Assembly (NCBI RefSeq): GCF_014898055.3
Contig: NW_023604295.1
Span: 69,890,545-69,954,544, forward strand
Direction: 5' to 3'
From: Talpa occidentalis
Lineage: Eukaryota; Chordata; Mammalia; Eulipotyphla; Talpidae
DNA length: 64,000 bases
Position 1 is the first letter of the stretch, and each line of letters starts with the position of its first letter. Below, piece by piece: positions 12,498 through 24,599 of the stretch. The notes under the pieces are model-generated. The model did not search any database. It saw only the letters and a list, made by a program, of their open reading frames with translations, and was not told the origin of the DNA. A program made the position numbers and the translations under genes.

Positions 12498-12537
12498 TAC
12501 AGTGTCAATTTTTAGAGGACTATAACTAATTTGTATA

Positions 12538-12879
12538 GTGACTATATAATTTTTGTCTGCTGAAATTTCTAGACAATTCTTTGTAAACAGTAATCATTAT
12601 TATTCTTGTTCTACTACTTCTCATCCCCTGTCTTTAAAGATTATCTCTGAACACATCATTGCAGACTGCCTGCTTTCAGGTCCCTATTACACTGCCTACT
12701 CAAATAACCAATTCTGACTTTATTTCATGTAAAAATTGCCCTGATTTAATTTAAGAATTTAAAAAAAATGCTCAATCCTTACTTGTATGTTGCAAATTTT
12801 ATTTTTACCTTTAAAAAGCAAACAGTTGTGTCTTGAATATTACACTGTGTATATATCGCAGAGCCTGCCTTTTTATTCT
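12538..12879. other. AT-rich unique sequence, no gene
   Basis: Nothing recognised beyond short A/T runs. Confidence 0.5.
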
Positions 12880-13800
12880 TAATTATGAAATGTATTTTTG
12901 AGCAATTGTAGATTTACAGAGATACTATGTGGAGAGTACAAGTTCTTGTATTCCCACACTATCTACTCTCTGCCCCCTTCAATAACATATTTTGTTAGTG
13001 TGGTGCATTTGTTATATTTGGGAAATATTATTATACTGGTATAATAATGTTAACTAAAATACTTAGGTTACATTAGGGTTCACTCTCTGTGATGTATATA
13101 CATTCTCTGGGGTTTGCTAAATGTATAATGACATGTACCCATTACTACAGCACCACACAGAATGTTTTCAATACTTTTAAACCCCCATATGTTATATCCA
13201 TTCAGGTATTATTTCCTCCCTAGCAACCACTGACCTCTATACTATCTTAGTGGTTTGTCTTTCCAGAATGACTGCTAGTTGGGAGTCATATGCTGTGTAA
13301 AATTTCAGACTGACTTTTTCTTTTACTTAGTAATACTACATTTAAGGTTCCTCTATGTCTTTTCATGGTCTCATAACTAGTTTCTTTTTGTTTATTGACT
13401 ATAGAGCCACATTTTGTTTATCCACTCAACGTATTGAGGAATATCTTGATTGCTTCCAATTGTGAATGAAGCTGCTCTGAGCATTCTTGTGGAGGTTTTT
13501 GTGTAGATATTAGTTTTCAACTCTTGGGTAAATATCAAGACACATGAGGCTAGATCTTACAGTAAGATCATGTGGTTTACAAGAAACTGCGTAACAAAGT
13601 GATTGTATTATTTAGCATTCACATAATCAATGAATGAGATTTCTTATCACTCCATATATTACTGATGTTTGTTATTGTCCGTGTTTTAGACTTTACTGTT
13701 CTAAGAAGACTGTAGTATTATCTCATTGTCATTTTAATTTGCAATTATCTAATAGTAGATGATGTTGAAAATCTTTTCTCTTGCTTATTTGCTGACTCCA
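12880..13800 (-). mobile_element. Old L1 3'UTR fragment (antisense)
   Basis: The plus strand carries antisense L1M-type 3'UTR wording: ATTGTAGATTTACAGAGATA, GAGCCACATTTTGTTTATCC, TGAATGAAGCTGCTCTGAGC, then a TCTCATTGTCATTTTAATTT block. It is diverged and frameless. The call rests on recognised phrases; subfamily is not assigned. Confidence 0.75.
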
Positions 13801-14129
13801 CCTTCTTTAATGAGGTAACATTATAGATCTTGTGCCTATTTTTTCACTAAAATAGCCCCTTTTAGTGGGAAAATACCTACCTGCTTTTAATTCCTAGCCC
13901 TGTGATCCATATACTACCACTACTCATCTGTATTTTAAATCTTTATAGAACTTTTTAATGTTGTAATATTTCTTAAAATAGCCCTGTAAATTCATCACAT
14001 ACAAATCCATTATCTATTGTCATGTAACATTTTATGTAGACTTTTCAAATAAGTTTAACTACACATTACTACAATTGAATTCTCTGAAAGAAAACTATCT
14101 GTAAGCATGGTTTTATTAATAATATCAAT
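13801..14129. other. Unassigned AT-rich spacer between two L1 fragments
   Basis: No coding or repeat signal that I can name. It separates two same-strand L1 3' fragments. Confidence 0.45.
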
Positions 14130-14780
14130 TTAACTATTTTTGTTTTTATGGGGTATAATGTGCATACTATAACATTCACTTTTTTATTGGATAAAACTGT
14201 AAGCTTTGATAAATACATGCACTCATGAAGTCATGACCAAAATCAAAATAAAGAAGTGTTCTACTATTGCACAAAATCCCTTCCCTAATTATAGTGAACC
14301 CATCTCTCCACCACCAGTTCCTGGAAAATACAAATTTGATTTTCATCACCAAAGACTGCCTTTTGCTAAGATTTCATATACATAGAATAATCTAATGTGT
14401 AGCCTTTTACATGTGGCTTGTTTCACTTAATGTAAAGTATTTGAGAGTATCAGTATTGTATTTGAAGTGTGTTCCATTTTTATTTCTGTGGAGTATTCCA
14501 GTGTATGAATTTACTGCATTTGTTTATCCATTCCTTAGATAATTTGAGGGATATTTAGGTTGGTTCAGCTTTTTGGTTAATAAGACTGAAATTGGGATTC
14601 AAGTTCATAGACATATTTTTATGTAAAGGAAATGTTAATTCATTTTGGTAAATGAATAGGTATGGGATCCTTAGTATATGTCTAAACTATGCATATAACT
14701 TTATTAAAAAGAGACAAATTGTCTGGCAGAGTTATTGCTATTTTGCATTTCTTTCAACAAAGTATGAAACTACAATTGGG
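14130..14780 (-). mobile_element. Second old L1 3'UTR fragment (antisense)
   Basis: It repeats the theme of the fragment at 12880-13800 but covers a partly different stretch: GGGGTATAATGTGCATACTA, CACCACCAGTTCCTGG, TTGTTTCACTTAATG, TTTGTTTATCCATTCC. It lies on the same strand as its neighbour 330 bases away, so either two insertions or one rearranged copy. Confidence 0.7.
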
Positions 14781-15411
14781 AATTGCCTTCAGCTGCAGGG
14801 AACTGCATTGCCTAAATATGTCCATTCCCCAAGGGGCAGCCTGTGACCACCATTTAGCAAACTCAGCTATACAAATGCCTAGTCCCTTTTCCTCAATATG
14901 GGAAAACTCTGAAGAGAAACTCCAGATCCAGAGAGCCTCCGAATTAGTTGAGGCTTCATATACAATTAAATTGTAAGTTTATGTCACTCTTGAGTCAATG
15001 ATGCCGTTTTCACTTCTATGCGGTATATCATCTGAGAAAAATCCCATATAAATAATCTGTACAGAATTATCAATTTCAGAATCTACTTCAAGGAATACAT
15101 GCTAAGGGAAAGTGTGATAATTTACATTTTTTATTGAGTGTGCTAATAGCACACACAATAATCTTGAACAAATCGAGAATGACAATCAATAGTTATCAGA
15201 ATATCAGCTTTATTACTAATGAGTTGTATTGTAAAGGGAAATCTCTAACTGCAAAAGGGAAACTCTAGATTACATGGATATATTTTCAGCCTACTATCTA
15301 ACTTCACCATTTAAAGGTTGTATAGAAAATCCACATTACTCTACGAAGAAGTCTTATCATTGTAATAAAATTTGAGTCACGTAGGCAAAGACCATAATCA
15401 CCTCTCTGGTG
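14781..15411. other. AT-rich unique sequence, no gene
   Basis: A 95-residue plus frame (14689-14976) overlaps the L1 edge and shows no domain features. Nothing else seen. Confidence 0.5.
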
Positions 15412-15427
15412 GAAGCCTGTCTTCTAA

Positions 15428-15674
15428 GATTTAATTTTTATTTATTTATGCATAAAAAATCAGAAGTCTACGCCAGAGTTGCAGAGGATGAGAGGATTCA
15501 CCAGAGACAGATTGGGGAGCAGAATAGGCAGATCTATGGAAATTACACTGCTGAGGGGAGCAAAAGGCGAGACAGGAGAGGTCTGCTGTGCCATGTGGGT
15601 TAGCTCCCTGATCAGTGGCTGGCAATAGCTTGATAGTGCTAAGACTTTAACCCTTGCACCACCAGGGAGGCCCA
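15428..15674 (-). mobile_element. SINE type B
   Basis: A reverse copy from TTTATTTATGCATAAAA to CACCAGGGAGGCCC. TSD GAAGCCTGTCTTCTAA, perfect 16 bases, at 15412-15427 and 15675-15690. The head part is somewhat shortened. Confidence 0.92.
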
Positions 15675-15690
15675 GAAGCCTGTCTTCTAA

Positions 15691-18106
15691 TAAGTAAAGA
15701 TAGGAAGTGTTACTCATGCTAAACTCTTTAATCCACGCTCATTAATAAAGTGTAATACCCTTGTCACCCTTAAATAAGGAAATAGCAAGATTAGTGGCAA
15801 GTAGAAATTAATTTGTTTGGGAAAAGCAGAGAATTGCAATTTGGGATATATATATTTAGGCATAAAATTAATGGATACCCTAAGGACGGAGCTGGGTAGG
15901 GAGTAAGGCTCTTATAGAGAAAAACAATGAGATAATGGAGGGTGAGGTATGATAATGGATAAGATAATGAGTGAGTTTATGGTATAGGAGTCACAAGGTA
16001 AAAATGATCAGGTGGGAGGGCTTCATAAAATTAAGTTCTTATTATCACTCCGTTCAAACAGGATATTCTCATTCTTGTTGGTTTCTTGGAATGTTGTGGT
16101 TTAGGTTGGTCCAAGGATCAAATTTAGTTTAAACAGGGCAGTAAAACAGCTTTTCCTAAAGAGGCTTTCTCCAGTACTATTTTAACACGACTCCTATAAT
16201 GTCACTTTCACATCTTTAGGGAAGGCATGGGGGAAAGAGAGTATAGTGGTGTTTCCCTAAGGGAAAAGATTTTTCCCCCATAATATTATTGACAGAAGAC
16301 ACAAGCAACAATAATATAATGTGCTGATTTGAGGGGGATGGTGTTAATGTTATGTTAATTTATAACATAAATTTATTTTATTCACTTCTTCAATCAAAAA
16401 GTGTTCATTGAATGTCTCCTATTGTCAGTCTCCATGAACTATTAATACAGTTCTCAAATTTAGAGTTACATTCTACTAGAAAGAAAGAAGTAAGGGCTAA
16501 CACATTGATAAGTCAGTATTTTCTTACCTCGACATTAATGAATATTTGCTGAATTAACAAATAAGTAATAATTTTAAGAAAAAAAATTTTCAAAGATATA
16601 ATTTTAATCAGATGTTAAAAGCACATTTTTCCCAATGTTTACTAAAGGAAATAGACAAATACAATAAGAAAAAAGGAATCGAATATGTAATTAAGAGAAC
16701 TATCATCAAGTATGTCTCATAATTTCATATTTAAAAATGGAAATTTTTCTGTTGAAAATAAAACATTTACGAACACTGATTCTCAAGCAGAAAAGAAGCT
16801 ATCTTCAGATATCAGAAAGTATGAATTATATTCTGTTTTTTTCTTTATTAAATTGCAGAGTTCTTTAGAGTTTCTTAAACAGAAAAAATCATGAAAAACC
16901 ACATGACATGATAGAAATATACACATATTCCACAGAAAAATAAAAAGTGCTGTTTTTCAAAAGTCAAATGATTGAAATAGAAAAATTCATTCTCCTCAAT
17001 ATCTTTAAAGACAAAAATAAAGCTTATTTATATGCTCTACTTTAGAATATATTAATTGTAGCAGTTCATTGATATTTATGTGATATAATCATAGCTGTAG
17101 TCACATGAATATTAATAAGATTGTTTATGTTCACTTAATAAACTATAATATAATGAAAAGTAAACTTATTGAACTCAGTGAAGTAGAACAAGAAAAAAAG
17201 GAAGGACAACTACGATAATAATTGTCCTAGGGAAGGAAAGAAATGAGAAAATATCATAGAAAAAATAAAACACTGCAATGTATTGATAACTGCAGTCTTA
17301 AATCAGTTACTAATTATGGACTTTGATGAAACTGGTAAAGAATCTTCAACAATGTCATGCACCTTCCCTATGCAATGTCATGCACCTCCAATTTATCAAT
17401 AAATTCAAATTTGAAAAGTCTAAACAAGATTGAATGACGTAAAATTTTCCATAGCCCAGGAATAGAAGAATTATTTGGGGTACTTACAAAACTTAATTAT
17501 GTTAATTATATCAAAACCTGAATAAAGAGGACTACAAAAAGAATTATTGCCATGCAATATAAATGAGAATACTTCAATAAAATGTCAGTATCAAACTATC
17601 CCTATATAGTAACACAGTATAAGTCACTACATTTATTTGTATTTGGAAATGGGGGAGGTTTAACATTAAAATGTTCCAGAATTGCTATAAGTAATGGTCT
17701 TGTATTTAGTACCCCTGTACTCCAACATTATTGAAATCTATTTATCTTCAGATTGGTTTGTCACTTGCAAGCATAACTGAACACAGAGGAAGATGACTAT
17801 CTCTGTGTGTACTTCATTTTATTCATGAAGAAATTTTAATAGCCATCTTCTGACCCAAACCAGTCAAGTTTTTATTTCCTATAGACCAGAATTAATCTAT
17901 TTGCCTATTTCTCAACAATTCACAAGACAATTTCTCTTTTGGAAATATTGATAAATTGATGGAACTACCATAACTAACTTAGAAGAACCAACTGAAGTGA
18001 AATAGAATAGAAAGACAATCATGCTTGCATATAAATTGACTTTAAATATAAATATGTATATATTATAAGTCAGTTATTTGAATGTTTATGTTGTACTGCT
18101 ATTTTG
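15691..18106. other. AT-rich unique sequence with one short tandem repeat
   Basis: No gene seen. The phrase CAATGTCATGCACCT occurs twice, 23 bases apart (17350-17364, 17373-17387). The remainder is A/T-rich DNA with no repeat I can name. Confidence 0.5.
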
Positions 18107-18136
18107 TAAAATTCCATTTTACAAAATGGAATTTTA
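18107..18136. repeat. Perfect palindrome used as SINE target
   Basis: Arms TAAAATTCCATTTT (18107-18120) and AAAATGGAATTTTA (18123-18136) are perfect complements with a 2-base spacer AC. The right arm plus spacer is also the TSD of the adjacent SINE. Confidence 0.95.
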
Positions 18137-18396
18137 TTTTTATAATTTTTAAAGATTTATTTATTTATTTATACAAGCACTGGGTACAGTCAGAATCACG
18201 GGAGGGTGAGAGAATTCACCAGAGCCAGAGCGGGGAACAGAACAGGCAGACTGACGAAATACACTGCTGAGGGGAGCAGGAGAGGTCTGCGCACCATGTG
18301 GGACCCTCACCCAGCAGCGGGGATCAAACCAGTGCTGCAGAGGCTGCGGGCAGCTTTGCAACCAAGCGCTCAACTGCTGCGCCACCAGGGAGGCCC
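18137..18396 (-). mobile_element. SINE type A at a palindromic target
   Basis: A reverse copy from TTATTTATTTATTTATACAAGC to CACCAGGGAGGCCC. The TSD ACAAAATGGAATTTTA, perfect 16 bases, is at 18121-18136 and 18397-18412. Confidence 0.93.
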
Positions 18397-18419
18397 ACAA
18401 AATGGAATTTTAAATTGGT

Positions 18420-18780
18420 TAATTCATTAATTGATTCAATTAGGTTTTACTGATATTTATTGAATTATAATTGACATATAACATTGTATTAATTTAAAGT
18501 GTTACATCATTACACACATATACACACTACATATATATAAACATATGCATATATAGGTATATAGTGAAATAATGCAATCAAGTCTTATAGGTAAACATTT
18601 ATACAACCTTAATATTATTTTCTCCTTCTTCTAAAATGTATAGATCTTATTATTTCAATAGGTAAATCTGCAACAAAACATCAACAAATAGGGATGACAA
18701 GCCCTATTAGCTTCTGAAAATGAAGTAAATTCCATTTTAATTATCTTACGTATAAAAGAAAACAAGCAAATTAACCTGTT
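18420..18780 (-). mobile_element. Old L1 3'-end fragment (antisense), probable
   Basis: The phrase TTGAATTATAATTGACATAT followed by AACATTGTATTAATTTAAAG is typical of antisense L1M 3' ends. A TATA/ACAC-rich stretch follows. The right limit is uncertain. Confidence 0.65.
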
Positions 18781-19689
18781 TGTTACTAACTTCTGGAGAG
18801 TGACATCAGGCATGACTAAGACTATGACCTCAAAATGTATTTTGAGGGCTATTTCTGTCTTTCCACTTTTTTCAACTCTGCTTTTATTTGTATGGTGCCC
18901 TCATTATTTCCTACAACAAATGAATTGTTTCATTAGACCCAAAAGGATAGATGTCAGCCACTTCAATTCATCACATCCATTCAGTTCCTCATCCCAAAGC
19001 TGGGGAAATGTCTGTTCTGATAAGTGACATAAATGTCCCAGAGAAAGTACTGATTGGCCCCACTTGGGTTAAGTGTCATTCTTCAATCACACATTGCAAC
19101 TGTGATACTGATGAACTTTTGTTGATCAAATTTGGGTCATCTGTTCACTATAGAAGACAATAATCATCATCAGACCCACCTAAAACACATGGAATGTCAG
19201 AGTACTGGTTCACAATTGGGATTGTAGTAGGCTATGAAATGTCAGTAAAAACAAACAAGCACATATTTTAGTAGGTTAATCAATTAGCAGCTTTTTGTTT
19301 CTTTATATGATTACATAATATGATTTTTAGTATTGTTGGTTATTATGGGGGATTCTTCCTCAGCAGTAGTTCAGGGGCCTAAGTGCATTCAAAGTTTTGA
19401 GTCTGGCATCTTCCACAAATGGCCAGACATCCCTAGATATTACAGAGGGATAGACAAAACTAAGAAAAGGATAAATGTGTCTTTCTTTAGTGTTATGTTG
19501 CTTCTTTATAGCTATGTTTGTTGTTGTTGTTTTGTTTTTGCCCTGACTTCTTTCAGGACTTGTTCTTTATCTTCAATTTATATGTGTGAAAATGACATGC
19601 TTAAGGTTTGTTTGTTTGCTTTATCATTTATCATTTTGGTGCTTTTGATCTTTTTGAATCTATTTTTTTTAATCTGACATGAATTTAGG
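18781..19689. other. Unique sequence, no gene
   Basis: Overlapping plus frames at 18800-19163 and 19333-19677 are short and hydrophobic or Ser/Phe-rich with no domain. No repeat recognised. Confidence 0.5.
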
Positions 19690-20800
19690 GAAAACTTAAT
19701 TATTTAAAACATATTTCTTCTGTTTCTTTCTGGTAGTCTCCTCCTCCTGATATTGCCATGTCAAATATAATATACCTTTTATATGTGCCCTCAAGTCTTT
19801 GATTAGCCTGTTCTGGTCTTTGATTGCCTGTTCTATTTGCTTTTCATCTTTTCTATTTGCTTTTTCAGTTTTGGATGTTCCTGTTGAGAAATTGTCAAGC
19901 TCAAAGATGTTTTCCTTGATTATATCCAGTCTACTACTAATACAATCAAAACCATTCTTCATTTTTGTTACATAATGTTTTTTCGCCTGAATGTTTTATC
20001 TTGTTCTTTCTTATGATTTCCTCCTCTCTACTATGTCATCCAACTTTTCTTGCATGTTGTTTACTTTATCTAGAATCCATAACACATTGATTATAGTTGT
20101 TTAAAATTCCTGGTCTGGTAATTCCAGTATTCTTCATGTCTTGAAAATGTATATGCCCCCAAAAAACCTTTACTAATGTGATCATAACAGATGGAAGGGG
20201 AGGAATAGTGTTCTCCCATCCTATGATTAGGTCTCTCTTTTTAAGGATGTTGGGGTTCTGGACAATGAATATCACAAGTACTTTTGTTTTCCCCTTTCCT
20301 TTAGGTGGGGGAATATGGCTAAATTGGGGTGGAATCAGGTATTCCCCTTCTCCCATGTCAGTTAAGCAGGTGAGTATCTGGTTAGCTATTTACATGTAAG
20401 GTCAGACTATGTGAAGAACATAGTTCTGTTGTATTTCAAAGTGGTTTTGCTTTCCCTTTCCCCCTCACAGAAGCGTGATTTTTCTCAAATATTTATTATT
20501 ATATCTAAGTAATCTCCTTGAGGTAAATCTCACAAAATTACAAGGGTCCCCCATGACTAAATCCCACTGGAGTTTTTGAAAATTGTCTATACCAAACCTC
20601 CACAGATACATTAATTACAGTTTAAGCTTACCCACTTGGCACTGCTTTCCACGGTATTTCTGCTTTTAAGTCTTTGATCAGCAATTTGTAATTTTCTTAT
20701 TCATGTCTTGGTTTCTGCTGTTGTGGGGGCAATTTAGTTGTGTGTTCTCATATCTCTTATAAATCATAAAAGAGTTGAGGATTTGTAGTCTGTTCTGTTT
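19690..20800 (-). pseudogene. Old L1: ORF1 coiled-coil remnant and 5'UTR
   Basis: Read on the minus strand, 19696-19962 is an 88-residue frame with the L1 ORF1p coiled-coil pattern: ISSRLDIIKENIFELDN, then Lys/Glu-rich sequence, ending at a decayed EEE(T/R) block. ORF1p is the RNA-binding chaperone of L1 RNP particles. Further right, CCTGGTCTGGTAATTCCAG (near 20110) and the following sequence fit antisense L1 5'UTR. The RNA-binding C-terminal part is missing at the left edge, so the copy is truncated and dead. The extent of the 5'UTR past 20400 is inferred. Confidence 0.7.
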
Positions 20801-22357
20801 CTTTTCTTTTTTTTTTTTTTATTTGCTGTTACATTATAGTGGCAACTTTGATCTCTCTGTATGTGGAACTGGAAACCATCGAGGGAATTTCCTGAATTCT
20901 GTGTTTTGTAAAATGTGTAAATCTTATTTATTCATATTTAAACTGAGGATTACAATAGCACCTACCTATTAAATCTGTTAATATCAAATGAGGAAATATA
21001 TATAATACATTTACATGCATATTATAATACATACTATATGCACACATAACATTACAATAATATAACAAATCCATAGTAATACAAGATGTGTGTGTGTGTA
21101 TGAAAACTTTTGGTTAACATTTACACTGACTGCAGTTTAGTCTCATTTAAGAACACTCAGTTGCATTTATTTTAATTCTCTTAATTTGCATGTTTCTGTA
21201 TCTTTCAAATTTAGCTTTAATATTCAGAATATGGAGATTGTTCCATCATATTTTATACCAAGTAGTTTCCTATGGCCTTTGTTCTCATAAAAGAAATGAT
21301 ATTTTATACCAACAAGAAATCTTCCAAACTTTGGCCATAATGGTGAGAAAAAAATGTTATGAAGTATAATGTATTTTCAATCCTTTTGATAACACTTATG
21401 GTATATTATAATATTATATAAAATGAATTATAATTTATAATTAAGATTAATTCACGAGTGTGTAGCTATTCTAAAATCTAAGTAATTTTTAAAATAAGTT
21501 AAAATATGAAGATAGTGCAAGCATTTCAAACTGAACAAATTTCCCCTATCAAATTTGATTTATTGTGATGCTAAGAGTAATTAATGGTTTCTAAATACTA
21601 ATGTAGAGTAAGTTTTGGAATGAGGGGTATACATTAAATTCTATACGTTGACTGATTTTATTTATTGTATTTTATGTTTTCCTTTTCTTGTATTTCAATT
21701 TGAGTATAAATGGTAGCTTACTTTCATTTGCCCATCTGTCTTTGCCCAATTGTAAGAGACAATGAAAGAAAAAGATAAACAGCATTTATGGTATAACACA
21801 AATTCTTGCTTTATATATTTGATTCCCTTTCTTACTCATACAGACAAATAACAGTCAATGTATTATTTTATCCTAATCAATAAAAAATTGTATATAGCCT
21901 AAATTTTAATTTAAACATTCTTCTACTTTTTTTTAATATTTCTTGGTAGAATCACTTCAGTAATTGTGATTTAGTCTGTGAAATTTGTCAATGGGTTACA
22001 TGTTCTCTGTAATTTAATGTGATTTGTATATGTCGTAAAGGAATGTAAAACCATTCAGTATTCAATGGGAATGGATGTGGCCCTTGGGAGTTAGCTTATT
22101 AACATGTAAGAACAAAGTATCTAACAAAAGCATTTGTTAAAAAGAATAGTATTCTCAATAATGGATGGGAAATCCTTTTGCCAATGTATGTGCATATTTT
22201 TGAAGAAAAGTCAGCAGCTTAAAATGCTCCAGGCCTGGAGCAGGAATAGGGAGTTGCTATCAAAGGTTATAAAATGTTAGTTATGCAACAGAAATAAGTT
22301 CTAGAGATCATTGTATAACATTCTGCTTCTGTAAAACAATCCTTCACGGTTCACTTT
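20801..22357. other. AT-rich unique sequence, no gene
   Basis: A poly-T tract sits at about 20806-20821 and a short GT run at 21088-21099. No coding or named repeat signal. Confidence 0.5.
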
Positions 22358-22370
22358 AAAATCTTTTAGA

Positions 22371-22649
22371 GGGGCCTCCCCTGGTGGCACAGGCAGTTGA
22401 ACGCAGCACTGTGCAGCTTTCTGCAGCCTCTGCAGCGCCTGTTCAATCCTGGCCAGCCGGCAAGGGCCACACATGGCATGGCAGATCTGTCCTGTCTCTC
22501 CTGCTGCCCCCCTCAGCAGTGTATTTCAGTCAGTCTGCCTGTTTTGTTCCCTGCTCTGTCTCTGGTGAATCTTCTCACCCTCCCACAAATCTGGCCTGTA
22601 CCCCGGTTCTTGTGTAAATATATAAATAAAAAAAATAATAAAATAAAAT
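22371..22649 (+). mobile_element. SINE type C
   Basis: The head is GGGGCCTCCCCTGGTGGCAC with the type C CAGGCAGTTGAAC variation, and the 3' part reads CTGGCCTGTACCCCGGTTC before an A-rich ATAAAATAAAA tail. TSD AAAATCTTTTAGA at 22358-22370 and 22650-22662, perfect. Confidence 0.92.
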
Positions 22650-22662
22650 AAAATCTTTTAGA

Positions 22663-22944
22663 AAGGTAAATTTCATGTTCAGAGTTATGGCCATGATAAA
22701 AATAATTTAAATGTTATTGGATATGTAAACAAAGTGCATTACTCTTGTTTTTTGTTTGTTTATATAAAATATTTCTTCTTACTGACATTTTAAATATTAG
22801 TCCAGTTTGAAATTTTCTTCTAGATATTGTCTCTAGATTAACAGCTATTTAGTCTCTAGGAATATAAATATATTTTGAAATATTTCAAAATAAGTAATAC
22901 CTAAATAACATCAAAACACCACAATTAATAAAATAATATTTGAT
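22663..22944. other. AT-rich unique sequence
   Basis: Nothing recognised. Confidence 0.5.
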
Positions 22945-23630
22945 ATTAGTCCCTTGTCAGATGTATGATGTGCAAATATTTCTCCACTCAATAAGATGTC
23001 TCTTCATTTTAGTTAGAGTTTCTTTTGAGGTGCACAAGCTTTTCAGTTTGACATAGTCCCAATTGTTTGTATTCTCTTGTTTTCCTTGCTATTGGAAACA
23101 AATTCATAAACAATTTGAAGCTTATGTCATGAAATGTTTTGCAAAAGTTTTCTTCTATATATTTTGTGATTTTAGGTCTTACATCTAAATATGCAATACA
23201 ATCTAAATCTGCATTTTCAGTTGACATCTGTGTATAATGTGAGATAGTGGTCTATTTTCATTTTTTTTCATGTGACTGTACAGTTTTTCCCAATACCATT
23301 TTTTAAAGTGGCTTTCCTTATTGCAGTATATAATTTTGACTCCTTTGTCACAGATTAACTGTCCATATGTGTGTGGGTTTATTTCTGTGTTGTCAGCTCT
23401 ATTCATTAGTTTCTGTGTTTTTGCGCTAGGTCCATAATATTTTATTGTAACTTTATAGTATAGTTTGTAGACTGGAAGTGTTTATCCGCTATTCTTCCTC
23501 ACTTTTGTCAGGATTGCTTTGGCTATTACATGTCTTTTGTGGTTCCATATGAATTTCACTATTTTTGTTCCAGTTCTTTGAAAATTGTCAATAAAATTTT
23601 ATTGGATAGAGTCACTTATAATGGAATGTA
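22945..23630 (-). pseudogene. Old L1 3'-region fragment (antisense)
   Basis: Antisense L1M wording is clear: TTAGTCCCTTGTCAGATGTA, CAAATATTTCTCC, GTCTTACATCTAAATATG, CCCAATACCATTTTTTAAAG, GATTGCTTTGGCTATTACAT. It parallels the L1 at 61.8-63.9 kb, covering the same part of the element. Minus-strand open frames here (23009-23227, 23203-23406) are decayed L1, not a host gene. Confidence 0.8.
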
Positions 23631-24307
23631 TTTTCAATATATTATAAGAATGAAATAAAGAAAATTCCTGCCATAATCCTAAGTGTTACAATAACAATTT
23701 ACAATACCAAAAGAGTCCTTGTCATGATATAATGACATAGATTTTTTTTTTCTTTATTCTTTACCAACAAGGTCAGGTCATGGTACTGTAAGTTGATATA
23801 AGGTCCTACAAATAAATTAGTAGAACCAACACTGAACAGTGGTTAATGTTACAAAAGTAACCACAATAAATTGCTTTTAAATGACAACCTGAGCAGAATT
23901 TCCAATGAATATGTATTATAAGATGAACTTGTACAGGAAAGTTAGTCAAGATTAAATGTAACAGAAAAAAAAAAAACGTAAGCTTCTGTAAACATAAGGC
24001 ATTAACATTTTTATTGCTTATTAAATTTCACAGAGAAATCCAAAGAAAAATGTTGTCCTGTAATCACCTAGCATAATAAGGATACAAATATGAAGCATAT
24101 AATATTTTCAAATGTTGTATGTCTGCAATAGTCTGTACAATTATATTACAGTAACAGTTCACCAGATGTAATGGGTGGCCAACACCATCATTCTTGAAAG
24201 TTTTCTAAAATATTTTTATTAATTATTTTCCAAGTGAATAAATCCATCAAATACATTCACAGACAATAATGATAATTCTGTATTTTCCACATTTTGTTAG
24301 TACTTAA
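23631..24307. other. AT-rich unique sequence, no gene
   Basis: A/T-rich with a poly-A run at about 23965-23977. No named feature. Confidence 0.5.
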
Positions 24308-24322
24308 ACAATATGAATTTTT

Positions 24323-24583
24323 TAAAGATTTATTTATTTATGCATACAAGAGCTGGGTGTAGGCCAGGGGTACAGAGAGGTGAGAGGACTCACCAGAAAT
24401 AGAGTGAGGAGCAAAACAGGCAGATCTACTGAAATACACTGCTGAGGGGAGCATCAGTGAAACAAAAGAGGTCTGCTGTGCCATGTGGGTTAGCTCCCTT
24501 GCAGGAGATGGAACTCATGCTGTAGTGGCTGCTGATAGCTTCATAATGCTGAGAGTTAACCCCTTGTGCCACAAGGAAGGCCC
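24323..24583 (-). mobile_element. SINE type B
   Basis: A reverse copy from TTTAAAGATTTATTTATTTA to GTGCCACAAGGAAGGCCC. Imperfect TSD (CAATATGAATTTTT at about 24308-24322; ACGATATGATTTTTTT from 24584). Divergence suggests an older insertion. Confidence 0.87.
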
Positions 24584-24599
24584 AACGATATGATTTTTT

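Noticed and set aside
12196..12525. Overlapping Gly/Arg/Ala-rich frames on both strands
   Set aside because: The same peptides recur at every SINE (for example 2727-3026, 29296-29616); they are SINE translations.
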